Below, piece after piece: positions 1 to 9,269 of a DNA stretch of 64,000 nt. Every line of letters begins with the position of its first letter. Position 1 is the stretch's first letter. The DNA comes from Stappia sp. BW2. GTDB taxonomy: Bacteria > Pseudomonadota > Alphaproteobacteria > Rhizobiales > Stappiaceae. Location of the stretch: the NCBI RefSeq assembly GCF_008107695.1, contig NZ_VIRG01000066.1, forward strand, positions 1,364,001 to 1,428,000, given 5' to 3'. The translations under genes were made by a program, and so were the position numbers. Below the pieces are notes generated by a model. The model was not told the origin of the DNA and made no database searches. It was given only the letters and a program-made list of their open reading frames with translations.

Positions 1-103
1 ACGCACCTCCAGCAGGGATATGTTCGTACTTCAATCCAAGTTCTTCGGCACACCACAGTACCTTGCGGACATTGGTGGAATTGTCGCGGCCCCAGATTTT
101 CAC
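1..103 (-). CDS. Glutathione S-transferase family protein, 5' end only
   Basis: A minus-strand reading frame starts with GTG at 103 and runs off the left edge, giving 34 residues. It reads [17 protein letters not shown], then [15 protein letters not shown]. This is the usual N-terminal thioredoxin-fold start of theta/beta-like glutathione transferases, with a polar residue and N-V-R-K-V-L after the first strand. An AGGAG box (about 112-116) lies 7-8 bases upstream of the GTG, which supports this start. Substrate and full length cannot be judged from this fragment. Confidence 0.75.
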   Translation of the reverse strand, partial: MKIWGRDNSTNVRKVLWCAEELGLKYEHIPAGGA

Positions 104-278
104 ACTTCGTCTCCTGTCAGATCACGCCTAGAATACCAACTGTCAAATCAGGAGAAAAAGGCTCTTTCCCGCCGTTCACTGCGCCAGGCACAAACGTCGG
201 CTTTCCTTTACCGCATGCGATTTTGGTCAGTGATTTGACACAGAAGTCGGTTTTGCCTGGCATTTTACATTTGGGGAA

Positions 279-355
279 TGGCGCACCGGGGAGGATTCGA
301 ACCCCCGACCCCCAGATTCGTAGTCTGGTGCTCTATCCAGCTGAGCTACCGGTGC
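279..355 (-). tRNA. tRNA-Arg (anticodon ACG)
   Basis: The minus strand folds as a complete 77-nt cloverleaf. The seven-base acceptor arm GCACCGG (355-349) pairs with CCGGTGC (289-283), followed by discriminator G and an encoded CCA (281-279). The D arm contains AGCTCAGCTGGATAGAGC, and the T loop contains GGTTCGAATCC. The anticodon ACG is the reverse complement of 319-321, so after wobble deamination it reads CGN arginine codons. It stands alone between the GST fragment and the histidine kinase. Confidence 0.97.
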
Positions 356-570
356 GTATTTGCGAAGATCTTGTCATCTCGGTTGGAACCTGCCGATGAC
401 CGGTCTTGGCGCTGCGAGGCGTCTTGTGTGCCCCGGACAGGGCGCTTACCTACTGCGGTCCGGGGGGGATTGCAAGAACCTTTTTGAACTTTTTTTCAAC
501 GAACTGTCACACGGTTCCGAAACCCGCAAAATTCCGCAACATTGAGCGGTGAATAAGTTCGCCCCTCTGC

Positions 571-2043
571 TTACGGCTTGCGGTCGGGAACCTCGAAACA
601 GAAACACGTGCCGGTCTGATTGTCCTCCAGACGCACCGATCCACCATGAGCCTTGAGCAGTTCGGCAACGATTGCCAGCCCGAGGCCGACACCGCCGTTC
701 TTCGAGCCGCTGTGAAAGGCCCTGAACAAGGCCTTGCGGATGTTGTCCGGAATGCCTGGCCCGGTATCCGATACACGGACGCGGACACAAGCGCCCTCAC
801 GCTCGGCCTCGATGGTGATCCGGCGCACCAGGGTTTCGTCCTTTTCCGCCTCCAGCGCCTGGAAGGCATTGCGGACAAGATTGAGCATGACGCGGAAGAT
901 CTGTTCCGGATCGGCATCAATCTCGATGTCCGCCGACACCTTGTTGTCCAAGCGCACTGTGGCGTGGTCCACGAGACCCAGAACATCCGCAACATCGTCT
1001 CCAATGCGCCGCAGCGCCAGCAGGCGGCGTTGCGGCGCCCGCTCCTGGGCCTTGCCGTAGGACATCACCGCCTGGGTGTAGCCCACTGCCCGGTCGAGCG
1101 TGGCCAGGATCTTGGGGGCGAGGCGTTTGACCGTCGGGTCCGGGACATGTTCCAGACGCTCCAGAAACAGTTGCGCGGAGGCCAGCAGGTTGCGCAGGTC
1201 GTGGTTGATCTTGGAAACGGCCAGACCAAGGTCCGCAAGCCTCTGCTTCTGCTGAAGCGCCCTTGAAAGGGCCTCCTCCATGCCTGCCAGACGGATTTCC
1301 GCGTCGCCCAGTTCGTCGCGGCGGCCGGAGACCGGCATGATGCGCGAGGTATCCTCCGGGCTTTCGGCAAAGCGCTCCATGGAGGACGTCAGGTGGCGCA
1401 GCGGCCGGATGAACAGGGCACGCAGGGTGATATAGACGAGACTGGCCGTGATGATCGAAATCACCAGCGACAAGCCAAGGATACGGCCGGAGAATGCGAG
1501 CATGTCCTGCTGCAGCAGGCGCACCGGAAGGACAACGTCGACATGCTCGGTGTGCCCCATCTGACCGACCCCGATGATCCGCATGGCGCCGTCACCGCGA
1601 TAGGTCAGGGTCTCGAAACTGTGCATGATCGCCGACCACGGGGTGACCTCCGCCATGTCGATGACGAATTCCATCTCTGAGGGAACGTCGCTCATGGCGA
1701 TCAGGCTGCGCCGCGTGCCTTCATCGAGCGAAATTGCAAGGGCGCCGGTCGTGCGCAGCAGCTCTTCCTGCAGCCGCGGCGCGATGGTGTTGGTTTCGGC
1801 CAGCACGGAAGCTGCAACACCGGCGGTGGTCAGCCGGTCCATGAGCCAGGTGTTTCTGAAATTGGCAATCGAGGGCACATAGATGAGGACTTCCGCCAGC
1901 ATGACGAAAAGAACGGTCATCAACAGAAGCTTGCCCGACAGGCCGCCGAACCGATAGTGCCCGAAGCCGTCGCCGCTTGACACGGGCGTGGCGTCGATTT
2001 CCTGCGGGACAGCCGAACCTTGCGGCGCGCCCTCATGTTTCAT
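571..2043 (-). CDS. Membrane sensor histidine kinase (orphan)
   Basis: A 490-residue two-component sensor. Two membrane segments (about 39-57 and 188-208) enclose a periplasmic domain of about 130 residues. A HAMP linker follows (209-262), then a dimerisation helix with the phospho-acceptor His281 in KINHDLRNLL. The ATPase domain carries an N box (LNLVRNAFQAL), G1 (DTGPGIPD) and G2 (GVGLGLAIV). I chose the ATG at 2043 because GGAAAG lies just upstream; the 36 in-frame residues before it are not kinase-like. No response regulator gene is adjacent, so partner and signal are unknown. The next gene upstream on the same strand is 82 bases away. Confidence 0.88.
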   Translation of the reverse strand: MKHEGAPQGSAVPQEIDATPVSSGDGFGHYRFGGLSGKLLLMTVLFVMLAEVLIYVPSIANFRNTWLMDRLTTAGVAASVLAETNTIAPRLQEELLRTTGALAISLDEGTRRSLIAMSDVPSEMEFVIDMAEVTPWSAIMHSFETLTYRGDGAMRIIGVGQMGHTEHVDVVLPVRLLQQDMLAFSGRILGLSLVISIITASLVYITLRALFIRPLRHLTSSMERFAESPEDTSRIMPVSGRRDELGDAEIRLAGMEEALSRALQQKQRLADLGLAVSKINHDLRNLLASAQLFLERLEHVPDPTVKRLAPKILATLDRAVGYTQAVMSYGKAQERAPQRRLLALRRIGDDVADVLGLVDHATVRLDNKVSADIEIDADPEQIFRVMLNLVRNAFQALEAEKDETLVRRITIEAEREGACVRVRVSDTGPGIPDNIRKALFRAFHSGSKNGGVGLGLAIVAELLKAHGGSVRLEDNQTGTCFCFEVPDRKP

Positions 2044-2125
2044 GTCACGTCTTTCCAAATTCCAAGGCCCCGGCCCCGCAAAGGTGATGGCACCACGGCT
2101 CCTCCCAAGCCGGCCGCGCCAACGG

Positions 2126-3556
2126 TCACCCGAACAGACGCAGGAAACCAATCACCCGCCTCAGCCAAGCATTTTTAGGAGCTTCCGCATAGTAAGAAAT
2201 TGCCGCACGGCGCACCAGCTCTCCAAGCGTCGGATAGGGAGCGATGAATCCGGCGAGGTCCTTCATGGTCATCTTCCTGGACAGGGCGAGCGACAGAAGA
2301 TTGATAACCTCCCCCGCCTGGGCGCCGACGATATCCGCCCCAAGCAGCTTGCCGCGCGGCCCCGCGATCAGCTTCAGACGGCCTTTGGTAAGGCCTTCGG
2401 CCTGCGCCCTGTCATTGCCATCATAGTCTGCCGTCAGAACCTTGACCCCGCTGCCGTAGCGCGCACGGGCCTCGGCTTCGGACAGGCCGACGTGACCGAG
2501 TTCGGGTGAGGTGTAGGTCACCCAGGGCACGATGTCGCTGTTCATGGAAACAGGCAGGCGGAACAGTATGGAGCGAATCGCAAGACCCGCCTGATATCCC
2601 GCGACATGCGTGAATTGCAGGCCACCGGCAACATCGCCGATGGCATAGACGCGCCGGTTGCTTGTCCGCAATCCCTTGTCGACCGTGATGCCCTTGCGAT
2701 CGTGATCGATGCCGGCTTCATCCAGCCCCAGCCCTTCAACGTTCGGCGCACGGCCCGTCGCGACCAGAAGATGGGACGCTTCCACCGTCACCGCTTGTCC
2801 GTCCGCGTCCTTCGCGCTGATCGCAAGTCCCTCACCGGATCGGCTCACCGTCTCGACGGCCGTCTGCTCCAGAATGCGGATGCCTTCGGCCCGCAAGGTG
2901 TCCAGCACAACGGCCGCCAGCTCCGGATCGTCCTTGCCGAGGGCCTTCTGGGCTTCGAACACGGTGACGCTGGACCCGAGGCGCCTATGGGCCTGAGCCA
3001 TTTCCAGGCCGATCGGGCCGCCGCCGATGATCGCCAGGTGCTCCGGACGCTCGCGCAGTTCAAACAGCGTTTCGTTGGTCAGATAAGGAACGTCTTCCAG
3101 ACCTGGGATTGGCGGAACAAAGGCCGAAGAGCCGGTTGCGACGACGAAACGCCGTGCCTTGATCCGCACCGCCCCGGCAAGCACCTCGTCAGGTCCTGTG
3201 AACCTTGCCCCCTCCCGCAGCACGGTGACGCCAAGACCCTCGAAACGTTCCTGGGAATCATGTGGCTCAATGGCGGCGATAACTTTGCGGACGTGATCGT
3301 TCGCGGCGGCAAAATCGACCTCCTGCCGCCCGCCATGCACATCGAAGCGCCCCGCGGCTTCCTGCGCATGTGCGGCCTTGGCGGCAGCAAGAAGCGCCTT
3401 GGAAGGCACGCAGCCGTAATTGAGGCAGTCGCCGCCCATCAGCCCCTTTTCGATCAGCACCACGTCAACGCCGAAGGCAGCCGCCGCAGCGGCAACGGAC
3501 AAGCCCGCCGATCCGGCGCCAATCACGCAAATGTCCGGTGTCAGTAAATTGGCCAT
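2126..3556 (-). CDS. MerA-like FAD-dependent NAD(P)-disulfide oxidoreductase
   Basis: A 476-residue flavoprotein of the lipoamide dehydrogenase/mercuric reductase family. The N-terminal FAD site is VIGAGSAGLS. The redox-active pair is Cys44/Cys49 in GGDCLNYGCVPSKALL, the NAD(P) site is IIGGGPIGLEMAQ, and the second FAD site is VYAIGDVAGG. Near the C-terminus the lipoamide-dehydrogenase His-Pro-Thr motif is replaced by APYPTLGE, so Tyr stands where the catalytic His normally is, as in mercuric reductase. It lacks MerA's N-terminal metal-binding domain and its C-terminal Cys pair. It lies 37 bases downstream of the TVP38 gene, probably in one operon. The substrate is unknown; mercury is unlikely. 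Confidence 0.85.
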   Translation of the reverse strand: MANLLTPDICVIGAGSAGLSVAAAAAAFGVDVVLIEKGLMGGDCLNYGCVPSKALLAAAKAAHAQEAAGRFDVHGGRQEVDFAAANDHVRKVIAAIEPHDSQERFEGLGVTVLREGARFTGPDEVLAGAVRIKARRFVVATGSSAFVPPIPGLEDVPYLTNETLFELRERPEHLAIIGGGPIGLEMAQAHRRLGSSVTVFEAQKALGKDDPELAAVVLDTLRAEGIRILEQTAVETVSRSGEGLAISAKDADGQAVTVEASHLLVATGRAPNVEGLGLDEAGIDHDRKGITVDKGLRTSNRRVYAIGDVAGGLQFTHVAGYQAGLAIRSILFRLPVSMNSDIVPWVTYTSPELGHVGLSEAEARARYGSGVKVLTADYDGNDRAQAEGLTKGRLKLIAGPRGKLLGADIVGAQAGEVINLLSLALSRKMTMKDLAGFIAPYPTLGELVRRAAISYYAEAPKNAWLRRVIGFLRLFG

Positions 3557-3593
3557 GGCAGGCTCCGAGGTTTGCAGGCTAACGGCGGCGGGT

Positions 3594-4415
3594 TCAACGA
3601 TTGCGGAATTTCTTCAGGATCACCGGAATGAGGCTGGCGACCCCTAGCGCAAAGAATGCAGCCAGCAATTGCGGCGTCACCAGCGCGGCCACGTCGATCT
3701 GGCAGGTGCCGGCGGCCGCGCAGCCGGGGCTGGCAGCCTCCTGCGCCGCGATGACACTGTCGAGACCGGACCCGATGAAGGTGAAGGCAAAGGTGCCCGG
3801 AACGATGCCGAAAAACGTGGCGAGCGTATAAGAGGCAAACGGCATCGCGAATATGGCGGGCGCGATGTTGACCAGCCAGAATGGAAAAACCGGCGTCAGC
3901 CGCAGGAACAGAAGATAGTGAAACGCATCTTTTCGAAAGCCTTCGGCCAGACGCGCCAGAAAGGGGCCCGCGCGATTGGTCAGCACATCGCCGAGGGAGG
4001 ACCGCGCAACGAGAAAGACGGCACAGGCGCCGATGGTTGCGCCCAGCACCGTTGCAAATCCACCAAGTATCCAGCCGAAAAGAAAGCCGCCCGCAATTGT
4101 CAGCAAGGATGCCCCGGGAAACGACAGGGCGACGGCGACCGTGTAGACAGCCATATAGATCAGAATGGCAAGCGCCAGGTTCTGGTCGACGTAGCCGACA
4201 AGTTGCTGTCGCTGCATGATGAGGTTGGACAAGGTCAGCTGCTTGTGCAGCCCCAGGGCGAAGCCGATCCCCATCAACACCGCGAGAACCACCAGCGGAA
4301 GCCACGTCTTGAGCCTTGCGGCACCGGTGCGCGCCGGCGTTTTTGCGCCGGTCTGCCCCGGATCCTTCGACGGCGTCATCCTGTTGGCCTCTTCACCCAT
4401 CATCCACTTTTCCAT
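3594..4415 (-). CDS. TVP38/TMEM64 (DedA-like) membrane protein
   Basis: A 273-residue inner-membrane protein with about six hydrophobic segments, including ILIYMAVYTVAVALSFPGAS and a glycine-rich re-entrant stretch GGFLFGWILGGFATVLGATIGA typical of the SNARE-associated/VTT domain. A cytosolic, charged N-terminus of about 35 residues precedes the first helix. Starts at 4415, at the Met-Met pair a few codons in, or at MTPSKD (4379; GAAGAGG upstream) are all possible. TVP38 genes often sit directly before a MerA-like flavoprotein, as here. The family is linked to lipid scrambling or transport; the exact role is unknown. Confidence 0.85.
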   Translation of the reverse strand: MEKWMMGEEANRMTPSKDPGQTGAKTPARTGAARLKTWLPLVVLAVLMGIGFALGLHKQLTLSNLIMQRQQLVGYVDQNLALAILIYMAVYTVAVALSFPGASLLTIAGGFLFGWILGGFATVLGATIGACAVFLVARSSLGDVLTNRAGPFLARLAEGFRKDAFHYLLFLRLTPVFPFWLVNIAPAIFAMPFASYTLATFFGIVPGTFAFTFIGSGLDSVIAAQEAASPGCAAAGTCQIDVAALVTPQLLAAFFALGVASLIPVILKKFRNR

Positions 4416-4579
4416 CGGTTCGACTTTGTCGCAGGGGCGCCCCGCTTTTCTGACCTCATTGGCAGATGTACCTTAAAGTTCGGAAAAAGAACTGCGCCTC
4501 ACCGATAAGTGACACTCACGGCTTTGTGCCTCACCTGTGCGTGATCGAAAGGAAAACGCAGAATCTTAGGCCTGCAAAG

Positions 4580-4608
4580 TTGACTTGAGGCGGCATGGCC
4601 CGTATAAG
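4580..4608 (+). promoter_or_regulatory. Sigma-70-type promoter of rpmH-rnpA-yidC
   Basis: TTGACT (4580-4585) and TATAAG (4603-4608) are separated by exactly 17 bases, close to the housekeeping consensus. It lies about 130 bases upstream of rpmH, which leaves a long leader. The rest of the 4416-4740 gap shows no gene. Confidence 0.75.
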
Positions 4609-4740
4609 CGCGCTCGACCGGGACATGCATTCGGACCCAAGGCTTGGATAAGCCGCGCTCTTCATGGCGCTTCGAGTGCTTCCTCCAAAGAATTTAAAAA
4701 ATGAACAAGGGCCGCGTTCTTAGTCGCGCGGGGAAGAACA

Positions 4741-4875
4741 ATGAAGCGTACGTATCAACCGAGCCGTCTTGTCCGCAAGCGTCGCCACGGCTTCCGCGCA
4801 CGTATGGCCACCAAGAATGGCCGTCAGGTGCTTGCTCGCCGCCGTGCAAAAGGTCGCAAGAGCCTCAGCGCCTAA
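4741..4875 (+). CDS. rpmH: 50S ribosomal protein L34
   Basis: A 44-residue very basic protein, [20 protein letters not shown] and onward, ending KGRKSLSA. It matches L34 over its whole length and is a component of the large ribosomal subunit. GGGGAAG sits 5 bases before the ATG. It is the first gene of the conserved rpmH-rnpA-yidC cluster, with rnpA following after 59 bases. Confidence 0.98.
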   Translation: MKRTYQPSRLVRKRRHGFRARMATKNGRQVLARRRAKGRKSLSA

Positions 4876-4934
4876 TCGGCGACCAGCCCGCAGTGCGCCG
4901 GGTTGGCGGCCACTGCCAACACCAATCCGCCGCT

Positions 4935-5336
4935 ATGGACACTTTGAAAAAGCGCTCCGAATTCCTGGCGGTCGCCAAAGGCGGCCGGCTGGGCCGGCGC
5001 GCTTTTGTCGTTCAGGGCTTGAAACGCGACAGCGACGACGCGTCGCGGGTGGGCTACACGGTTACAAAAAAAACCGGCAATTCGGTCGTGCGCAGCCGCA
5101 TAAAGCGGCGGCTTAGAGCCGCCGTGGCCGAGCTTGTGCCTGAAGATATCCCGCAAAGAGCGGATTTTGTGCTTGTCGCCCGCGACAGCGCGCTCACTCT
5201 TCCCTTTGAAAAAATCGTTGCAGACCTTAAGTCTGGCCTCAGCCAGGTGCTGGATCCGCAAACGCCGCGCGGACGGGGAAAGCCGCGCCGGCAGGGCTCG
5301 CAAGCCCAATCGACACAGCGCAGGAAACAGGGGTAA
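4935..5336 (+). CDS. rnpA: Ribonuclease P protein component
   Basis: A 133-residue basic protein that helps the RNase P RNA cleave tRNA 5' leaders. It starts MDTLKKRSEFLAV, the usual start of the family. It carries the conserved RNR-like region SVVRSRIKRRLRAAV (about residues 52-66) and RADFVLVAR further on. The C-terminal tail is rich in Arg, Gln and Gly. The frame is open further upstream, but those residues have no RnpA similarity, so the ATG at 4935 is preferred. It lies between rpmH and yidC as in most bacteria, with only 6 bases to yidC. Confidence 0.95.
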   Translation: MDTLKKRSEFLAVAKGGRLGRRAFVVQGLKRDSDDASRVGYTVTKKTGNSVVRSRIKRRLRAAVAELVPEDIPQRADFVLVARDSALTLPFEKIVADLKSGLSQVLDPQTPRGRGKPRRQGSQAQSTQRRKQG

Positions 5337-5342
5337 ATCCAG

Positions 5343-7163
5343 TTGATTTCTGAAAACCGCAATACGATTCTCGCAATCGTTCTGTCCCTGATTGTTCTGC
5401 TCGGCTGGCAATACTTCGTTGCCGCGCCTCAGCTGGAACGCCAGCAGGCCGAACTTCAGGCGCAGCAGGAAACCGTCCAGAAGACGGCGACCGACAGCGC
5501 GAACCCGAACAAGCCGCAACCAGACGCCTCGCAAGGCACTGATACGGCCGCACCGGTGGCCGGGCAGCAAACCGCCTTCGCCAACCGGGAAGCCGCCATT
5601 GCCGCTTCCAAGCGCGTGACCATCGATACGCCAAGCCTGGAAGGGTCCGTCAATCTGAAGGGCGGCCGTCTTGATGACATCCGGCTGAAGGACTATCACG
5701 AGACCGTGGACAAGAGCAGCCCGACCATCGTGCTGTTCTCGCCGTCCGGCAGCCCCGATCCCTATTACGCCGATTATGGCTGGGTCGGTGACCCGGGCGC
5801 GGACCTCGCGCTGCCCGGCGCGGATACGGTCTGGTCGATCGACGGCGAGGCGACCCTGACCCCGTCGACGCCGCTCACGCTGTCCTGGGACAATGGTGCC
5901 GGTCTTATCTTCAAGCGCACGTTTTCGGTCGATGACAACTACATGTTCACCGTCGACCAGTCGGTTGAAAACACCGGCAGCGACGCGGTAACGCTTTATC
6001 CCTACGGCTTGATCGCCCGCAAGGGCGAGCCCCAGACCAAAGGCATCTACATTCTCCATGAAGGCCTGCTCGGCGTCTTCGGCGCAGAAGGCCTCAAGGA
6101 AGTCGATTACGACGATCTGGCGGAAGAAGGCTCCATCCGACCGGCCAAAGTGGACCAGGGCTGGCTCGGCATCACTGACAAATACTGGGCGGCGACGCTC
6201 ATCCCGACCCCCGGTCAGGAATTCCAGCCAGGCTTCAGCCATTCCGCAACCACCGACGTTTACCAGGCCGACTATCTCGGCAACGGCGTGACCGTGGCGG
6301 GCGGCGCAACCGGCGAAACCAGCTCGTATCTGTTTGCCGGTGCCAAGGAAACCAAGCTTCTCGACGGCTATGAAGAATCACTCGGCATCGAGCGTTTCGA
6401 ACTGCTGATCGACTGGGGCTGGTTCTACTTCCTCACCAAGCCGATGTTCTTCACCATCGACTATTTCTTCCACCTGTTCGGCAACTTCGGCGTCGCCATC
6501 CTGGTCGTCACGGTTATCGTCAAGCTGATCTTCTTCCCGCTGGCCAACAAGTCCTACGTCTCCATGAGCAAGATGAAGCTCGTGCAGCCGCAGATGACGG
6601 AAATTCGGGAGAAATATTCCGACGACCGGCAGAAGCAGCAACAGGCGTTGATGGAGCTCTACAAGAAAGAGAAGATCAATCCGCTTGCGGGCTGTCTGCC
6701 CATCGTTGTGCAGATCCCGGTGTTCTTCTCGCTCTACAAGGTGCTTTACGTCACCATTGAAATGCGCCATGCGCCCTTCTTTGGCTGGATTCAGGATCTC
6801 TCGGCACCGGACCCGACCACAGTGTTCAACCTGTTCGGCCTGATCCCCTGGGATCCGCCGCAGATGCTGATGCTGGGCGTCTGGCCGCTGATCATGGGTA
6901 TCACCATGTTCGTCCAGATGAAGATGAACCCGGCGCCGCCCGATCCGACCCAGCAGATGATCTTCACCTGGATGCCCGTGATCTTCACCTTCATGCTGGC
7001 CTCTTTCCCGGCCGGTCTGGTGATCTACTGGGCATGGAACAACACCCTGTCCGTGACGCAGCAATATGTGATCATGCGCCGTCAGGGAGCCAAGGTGGAG
7101 CTCTGGGACAATCTGGGAGCGCTCTTCAAGCGCAAGAAATCAGCTCCCGACGACAAGAGCTAA
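5343..7163 (+). CDS. yidC: Membrane protein insertase YidC
   Basis: A 606-residue inner-membrane insertase and chaperone that inserts and folds proteins with or without SecYEG. Residues 6-22 form the first membrane helix, followed by a Gln/Ala-rich linker and a large periplasmic beta domain (about 80-345). A conserved five-helix core follows: [20 protein letters not shown], a cytosolic hairpin with [15 protein letters not shown], and [20 protein letters not shown] with the hydrophilic-groove region. The start is TTG at 5343, where AGGAAACAGGGG just upstream gives good ribosome binding; reading M-I-S-E-N-R-N-T it fits the alphaproteobacterial family. Confidence 0.97.
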   Translation: MISENRNTILAIVLSLIVLLGWQYFVAAPQLERQQAELQAQQETVQKTATDSANPNKPQPDASQGTDTAAPVAGQQTAFANREAAIAASKRVTIDTPSLEGSVNLKGGRLDDIRLKDYHETVDKSSPTIVLFSPSGSPDPYYADYGWVGDPGADLALPGADTVWSIDGEATLTPSTPLTLSWDNGAGLIFKRTFSVDDNYMFTVDQSVENTGSDAVTLYPYGLIARKGEPQTKGIYILHEGLLGVFGAEGLKEVDYDDLAEEGSIRPAKVDQGWLGITDKYWAATLIPTPGQEFQPGFSHSATTDVYQADYLGNGVTVAGGATGETSSYLFAGAKETKLLDGYEESLGIERFELLIDWGWFYFLTKPMFFTIDYFFHLFGNFGVAILVVTVIVKLIFFPLANKSYVSMSKMKLVQPQMTEIREKYSDDRQKQQQALMELYKKEKINPLAGCLPIVVQIPVFFSLYKVLYVTIEMRHAPFFGWIQDLSAPDPTTVFNLFGLIPWDPPQMLMLGVWPLIMGITMFVQMKMNPAPPDPTQQMIFTWMPVIFTFMLASFPAGLVIYWAWNNTLSVTQQYVIMRRQGAKVELWDNLGALFKRKKSAPDDKS

Positions 7164-7193
7164 TAGGCTGACCAAGCCAACGCAAATAATGAG

Positions 7194-7219
7194 AAAGGCC
7201 CTCCACCCGGGGGCCTTTT
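7194..7219 (+). terminator. Rho-independent terminator after yidC
   Basis: AAAGGCCC (7194-7201) pairs with GGGCCTTT (7211-7218) around a 9-base loop, and the 3' arm runs into a short T stretch. It lies 30 bases past the yidC stop and closes the rpmH-rnpA-yidC operon. Its A-rich 5' side could also serve the converging gene at 7249. Confidence 0.8.
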
Positions 7220-7248
7220 CTATTTCCGGCAAATCACAGCGGCTAGAC

Positions 7249-8229
7249 TCACACGAACTGTATTGGCTGGCCGCCTGTGATGGGTGGCGTGTGGACAGTG
7301 TTCTGGTCTGCTGTGAAGCCGATGGCGTGGTTGTCGCCCAAAAGATAGGTGGAGAGGGCCTGCATGATATTCGACCGCGCCCTACTATCGTGCATGCGTA
7401 AGGCGCGCAATCCATTTACATAGGCCGCGAAAGTCGGATCCGGCGCATTCGTGTTTGGCTTGAATCCGATCTGCTTGTCGCCCAACTTGACTTCGTAGCC
7501 GAACATCGAGAGCCCGAGCAATTCGCGCGTCAGGACACGGGGAATGTTTAGTTTTGTGTCCCAGAACATCTGCATGTTCCAGCTGAAAAAGCGCTGCCAG
7601 ACCATAAGCCTGTACTCTTCGGTGTTTTTCAGAAAGGACTCCGGCGGATTGCCGCCAAATCTCCCGGCGTATCGGGCATGCATGCGAGCCAGGTGCGGCT
7701 TCAGCGAAGCTTCGCATTCACGCCAGATCCCCTGCTCGTATTGGTCAAGCGCAATCACGAAATCGTGCTGAGCGGTCGCCGAACCGATGATCAGCGCGTC
7801 GTTGAGAATCGGTGTCCAGCCTCTTTCGCTGAGGATACTGCCGCCCCCCTGCGCCTGGATGATGCGGTTATCCGGATTTACGGCCGCTTGCGCGCGTGGT
7901 GCCGTGACGACCCCAGTGCGGAATGCGTCTGCCTGACTCACCCCCTGCACCGTCTCATCATCCTGTATGCCGTTGGCCGCGGTCACTCCAAATTGCAGGA
8001 TGTATTCGGCGTTCTTGCGTATTTCAGTCCCGCCAAGCAGAACATATTTCAGCCGGTTCTCGGCGGTTGCCCGGTAAAGCCGGAAGGCAGCGCGGATATA
8101 ATGGTACATGTGGAATTCAAAATTCCAGGAAGCGCCTTTCCACTTTCCCACCCAGGCATTGTCCTGACGGTAGATCGTCACAAGCGCGTCGATCTCTCTT
8201 TTGAATTCTCGCCATTGAAGCAAAGGCAT
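7249..8229 (-). CDS. Hypothetical protein, 326 residues, unrecognised
   Basis: I do not recognise this protein. From the ATG at 8229 (GGGGA 7 bases upstream) it reads MPLLQWREFKREIDALVTIY. It has no signal peptide and no convincing membrane helix, and looks like a soluble protein. It is rich in aromatic residues, for example WVGKWKGASWNFEFHMYHYI and QRFFSWNMQMFW. A central stretch is predicted loop-like (about 115-160, Gln/Ala/Gly rich), and the C-terminus is Pro/Gly rich. It lies opposite to its neighbours, inserted between yidC and engB, which are usually close together. The frame is open 95 codons further upstream, but that part looks non-coding. Confidence 0.65.
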   Translation of the reverse strand: MPLLQWREFKREIDALVTIYRQDNAWVGKWKGASWNFEFHMYHYIRAAFRLYRATAENRLKYVLLGGTEIRKNAEYILQFGVTAANGIQDDETVQGVSQADAFRTGVVTAPRAQAAVNPDNRIIQAQGGGSILSERGWTPILNDALIIGSATAQHDFVIALDQYEQGIWRECEASLKPHLARMHARYAGRFGGNPPESFLKNTEEYRLMVWQRFFSWNMQMFWDTKLNIPRVLTRELLGLSMFGYEVKLGDKQIGFKPNTNAPDPTFAAYVNGLRALRMHDSRARSNIMQALSTYLLGDNHAIGFTADQNTVHTPPITGGQPIQFV

Positions 8230-8557
8230 CGCCGTTTCCCCATCTTGGTATCGACAGAAGACCTGTCCGGTGCAACTAAGGTAAGGGCGCTTCTGTCGTG
8301 AGACCTGTGACGGCGGACACAGCGAAAGTCCGGGCTCAGGCCATTGCGCGCGCTTGACCGAAGCCGGAGGCCGTGGTGTTATCCCGCTCCCTAGCGCGAA
8401 CCCTTCGCGCCTTTCAACCGATATCTTTTGGAGTGCCTGGTTCGATGATCCTGTAAAGCAAGACCTGATCCGCAAGGCGAAGCCGCTCACCGGCAGGTCA
8501 ACCGCGTCCGACACGCGTTTTCCTCTTCCCTTGTTTTCTTGCTTTCAAGGAGGCCCC
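8230..8557. other. Divergent intergenic region
   Basis: About 330 bases separate the unknown minus-strand gene from the CatB-like plus-strand gene. It must hold both promoters. I see no clear -35/-10 pair, repeat or RNA gene in it. The only firm signal is AAGGAGG at 8547-8553, the ribosome binding site of the acetyltransferase. Confidence 0.4.
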
Positions 8558-9235
8558 ATGCACGGCCCTTCTCCCGATACGCTCCATCCGTTCAACGGCG
8601 AACCGCACACGGTTTTTCTCAAGAATCTCGTCACCCGACCGACGATCGAGATCGGCGACTTCACCTATTACAATGATGAAAGCCACGCAGCGGAGTTCGA
8701 GAACCGCAACGTGCGCTACCATTTCGACTTTCTCGGCGACCGGCTGAAGATCGGAAAGTTCTGCGCACTCGCGCAGGGAACGACCTTCATCATGAGCGGC
8801 GCCAACCACGCCATGACCGGGTTTTCGACCTACCCGTTCAACATCTTTCAAAATGGCTGGGAACAGGGCTTCGATCCGGCGACCATTTTCGACCATCTGA
8901 AGGGAGATACCGTTGTCGGGCATGATGTGTGGTTCGGAACCAATGCAACGGTCATGCCCGGTGTCACCATCTGTTCGGGGGCCATCATAGGCGCGCATGC
9001 GGTCGTCGCATCCGACGTGCCGCCCTATGCGGTGGTGGTCGGCAATCCTGGACGGGTCGTGAAACTCCGGTTCGATGAAGCGACCATCGAACGGCTGCTT
9101 GAAATCGCCTGGTGGAACTGGCCCATCGAAACGATTTCCCGGAACCTCGATGCAATCCGCGGTGCGGATATCGATGTGCTTGAGTCTGTCGCAACAGAGT
9201 TGAGCGTTGAGCGCGACACGGCACGCCAAAACTAG
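8558..9235 (+). CDS. CatB/Vat-like hexapeptide O-acetyltransferase
   Basis: A 225-residue acetyl-CoA-dependent acetyltransferase of the xenobiotic (chloramphenicol/streptogramin) left-handed beta-helix family. RLKIGKFCALAQGTTFIMSGANH contains the family's active-site His84, followed by STYPFNIF. The hexapeptide repeat region runs to about residue 175 (VVGHDVWFGTNATVMPGVTI, GAIIGAHAVV, YAVVVGNPGRVVK). The start at 8558 has an ideal AAGGAGG. Many chromosomal members confer no resistance, so the real acceptor is unknown. It has its own promoter region and lies 34 bases before engB. Confidence 0.85.
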   Translation: MHGPSPDTLHPFNGEPHTVFLKNLVTRPTIEIGDFTYYNDESHAAEFENRNVRYHFDFLGDRLKIGKFCALAQGTTFIMSGANHAMTGFSTYPFNIFQNGWEQGFDPATIFDHLKGDTVVGHDVWFGTNATVMPGVTICSGAIIGAHAVVASDVPPYAVVVGNPGRVVKLRFDEATIERLLEIAWWNWPIETISRNLDAIRGADIDVLESVATELSVERDTARQN

Positions 9236-9269
9236 TGACGGTTGCTTTCAGGCAGGGTAGAAGGCGCTT

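Noticed and set aside
278-487. Short ORFs crossing the tRNA gene
   Set aside because: They overlap a complete tRNA-Arg cloverleaf and have no ribosome binding site.
4416-4740. Chromosome origin near rpmH
   Set aside because: rpmH marks the origin in many bacteria, but alphaproteobacterial origins usually lie near hemE, and I see no cluster of DnaA boxes or dnaA/dnaN here.
4872-6242. Long 456-residue open frame opposite rnpA and yidC
   Set aside because: It lies antisense to two certain genes in high-GC DNA, has no ribosome binding site and no family-like sequence; its openness follows from the codon use of yidC.
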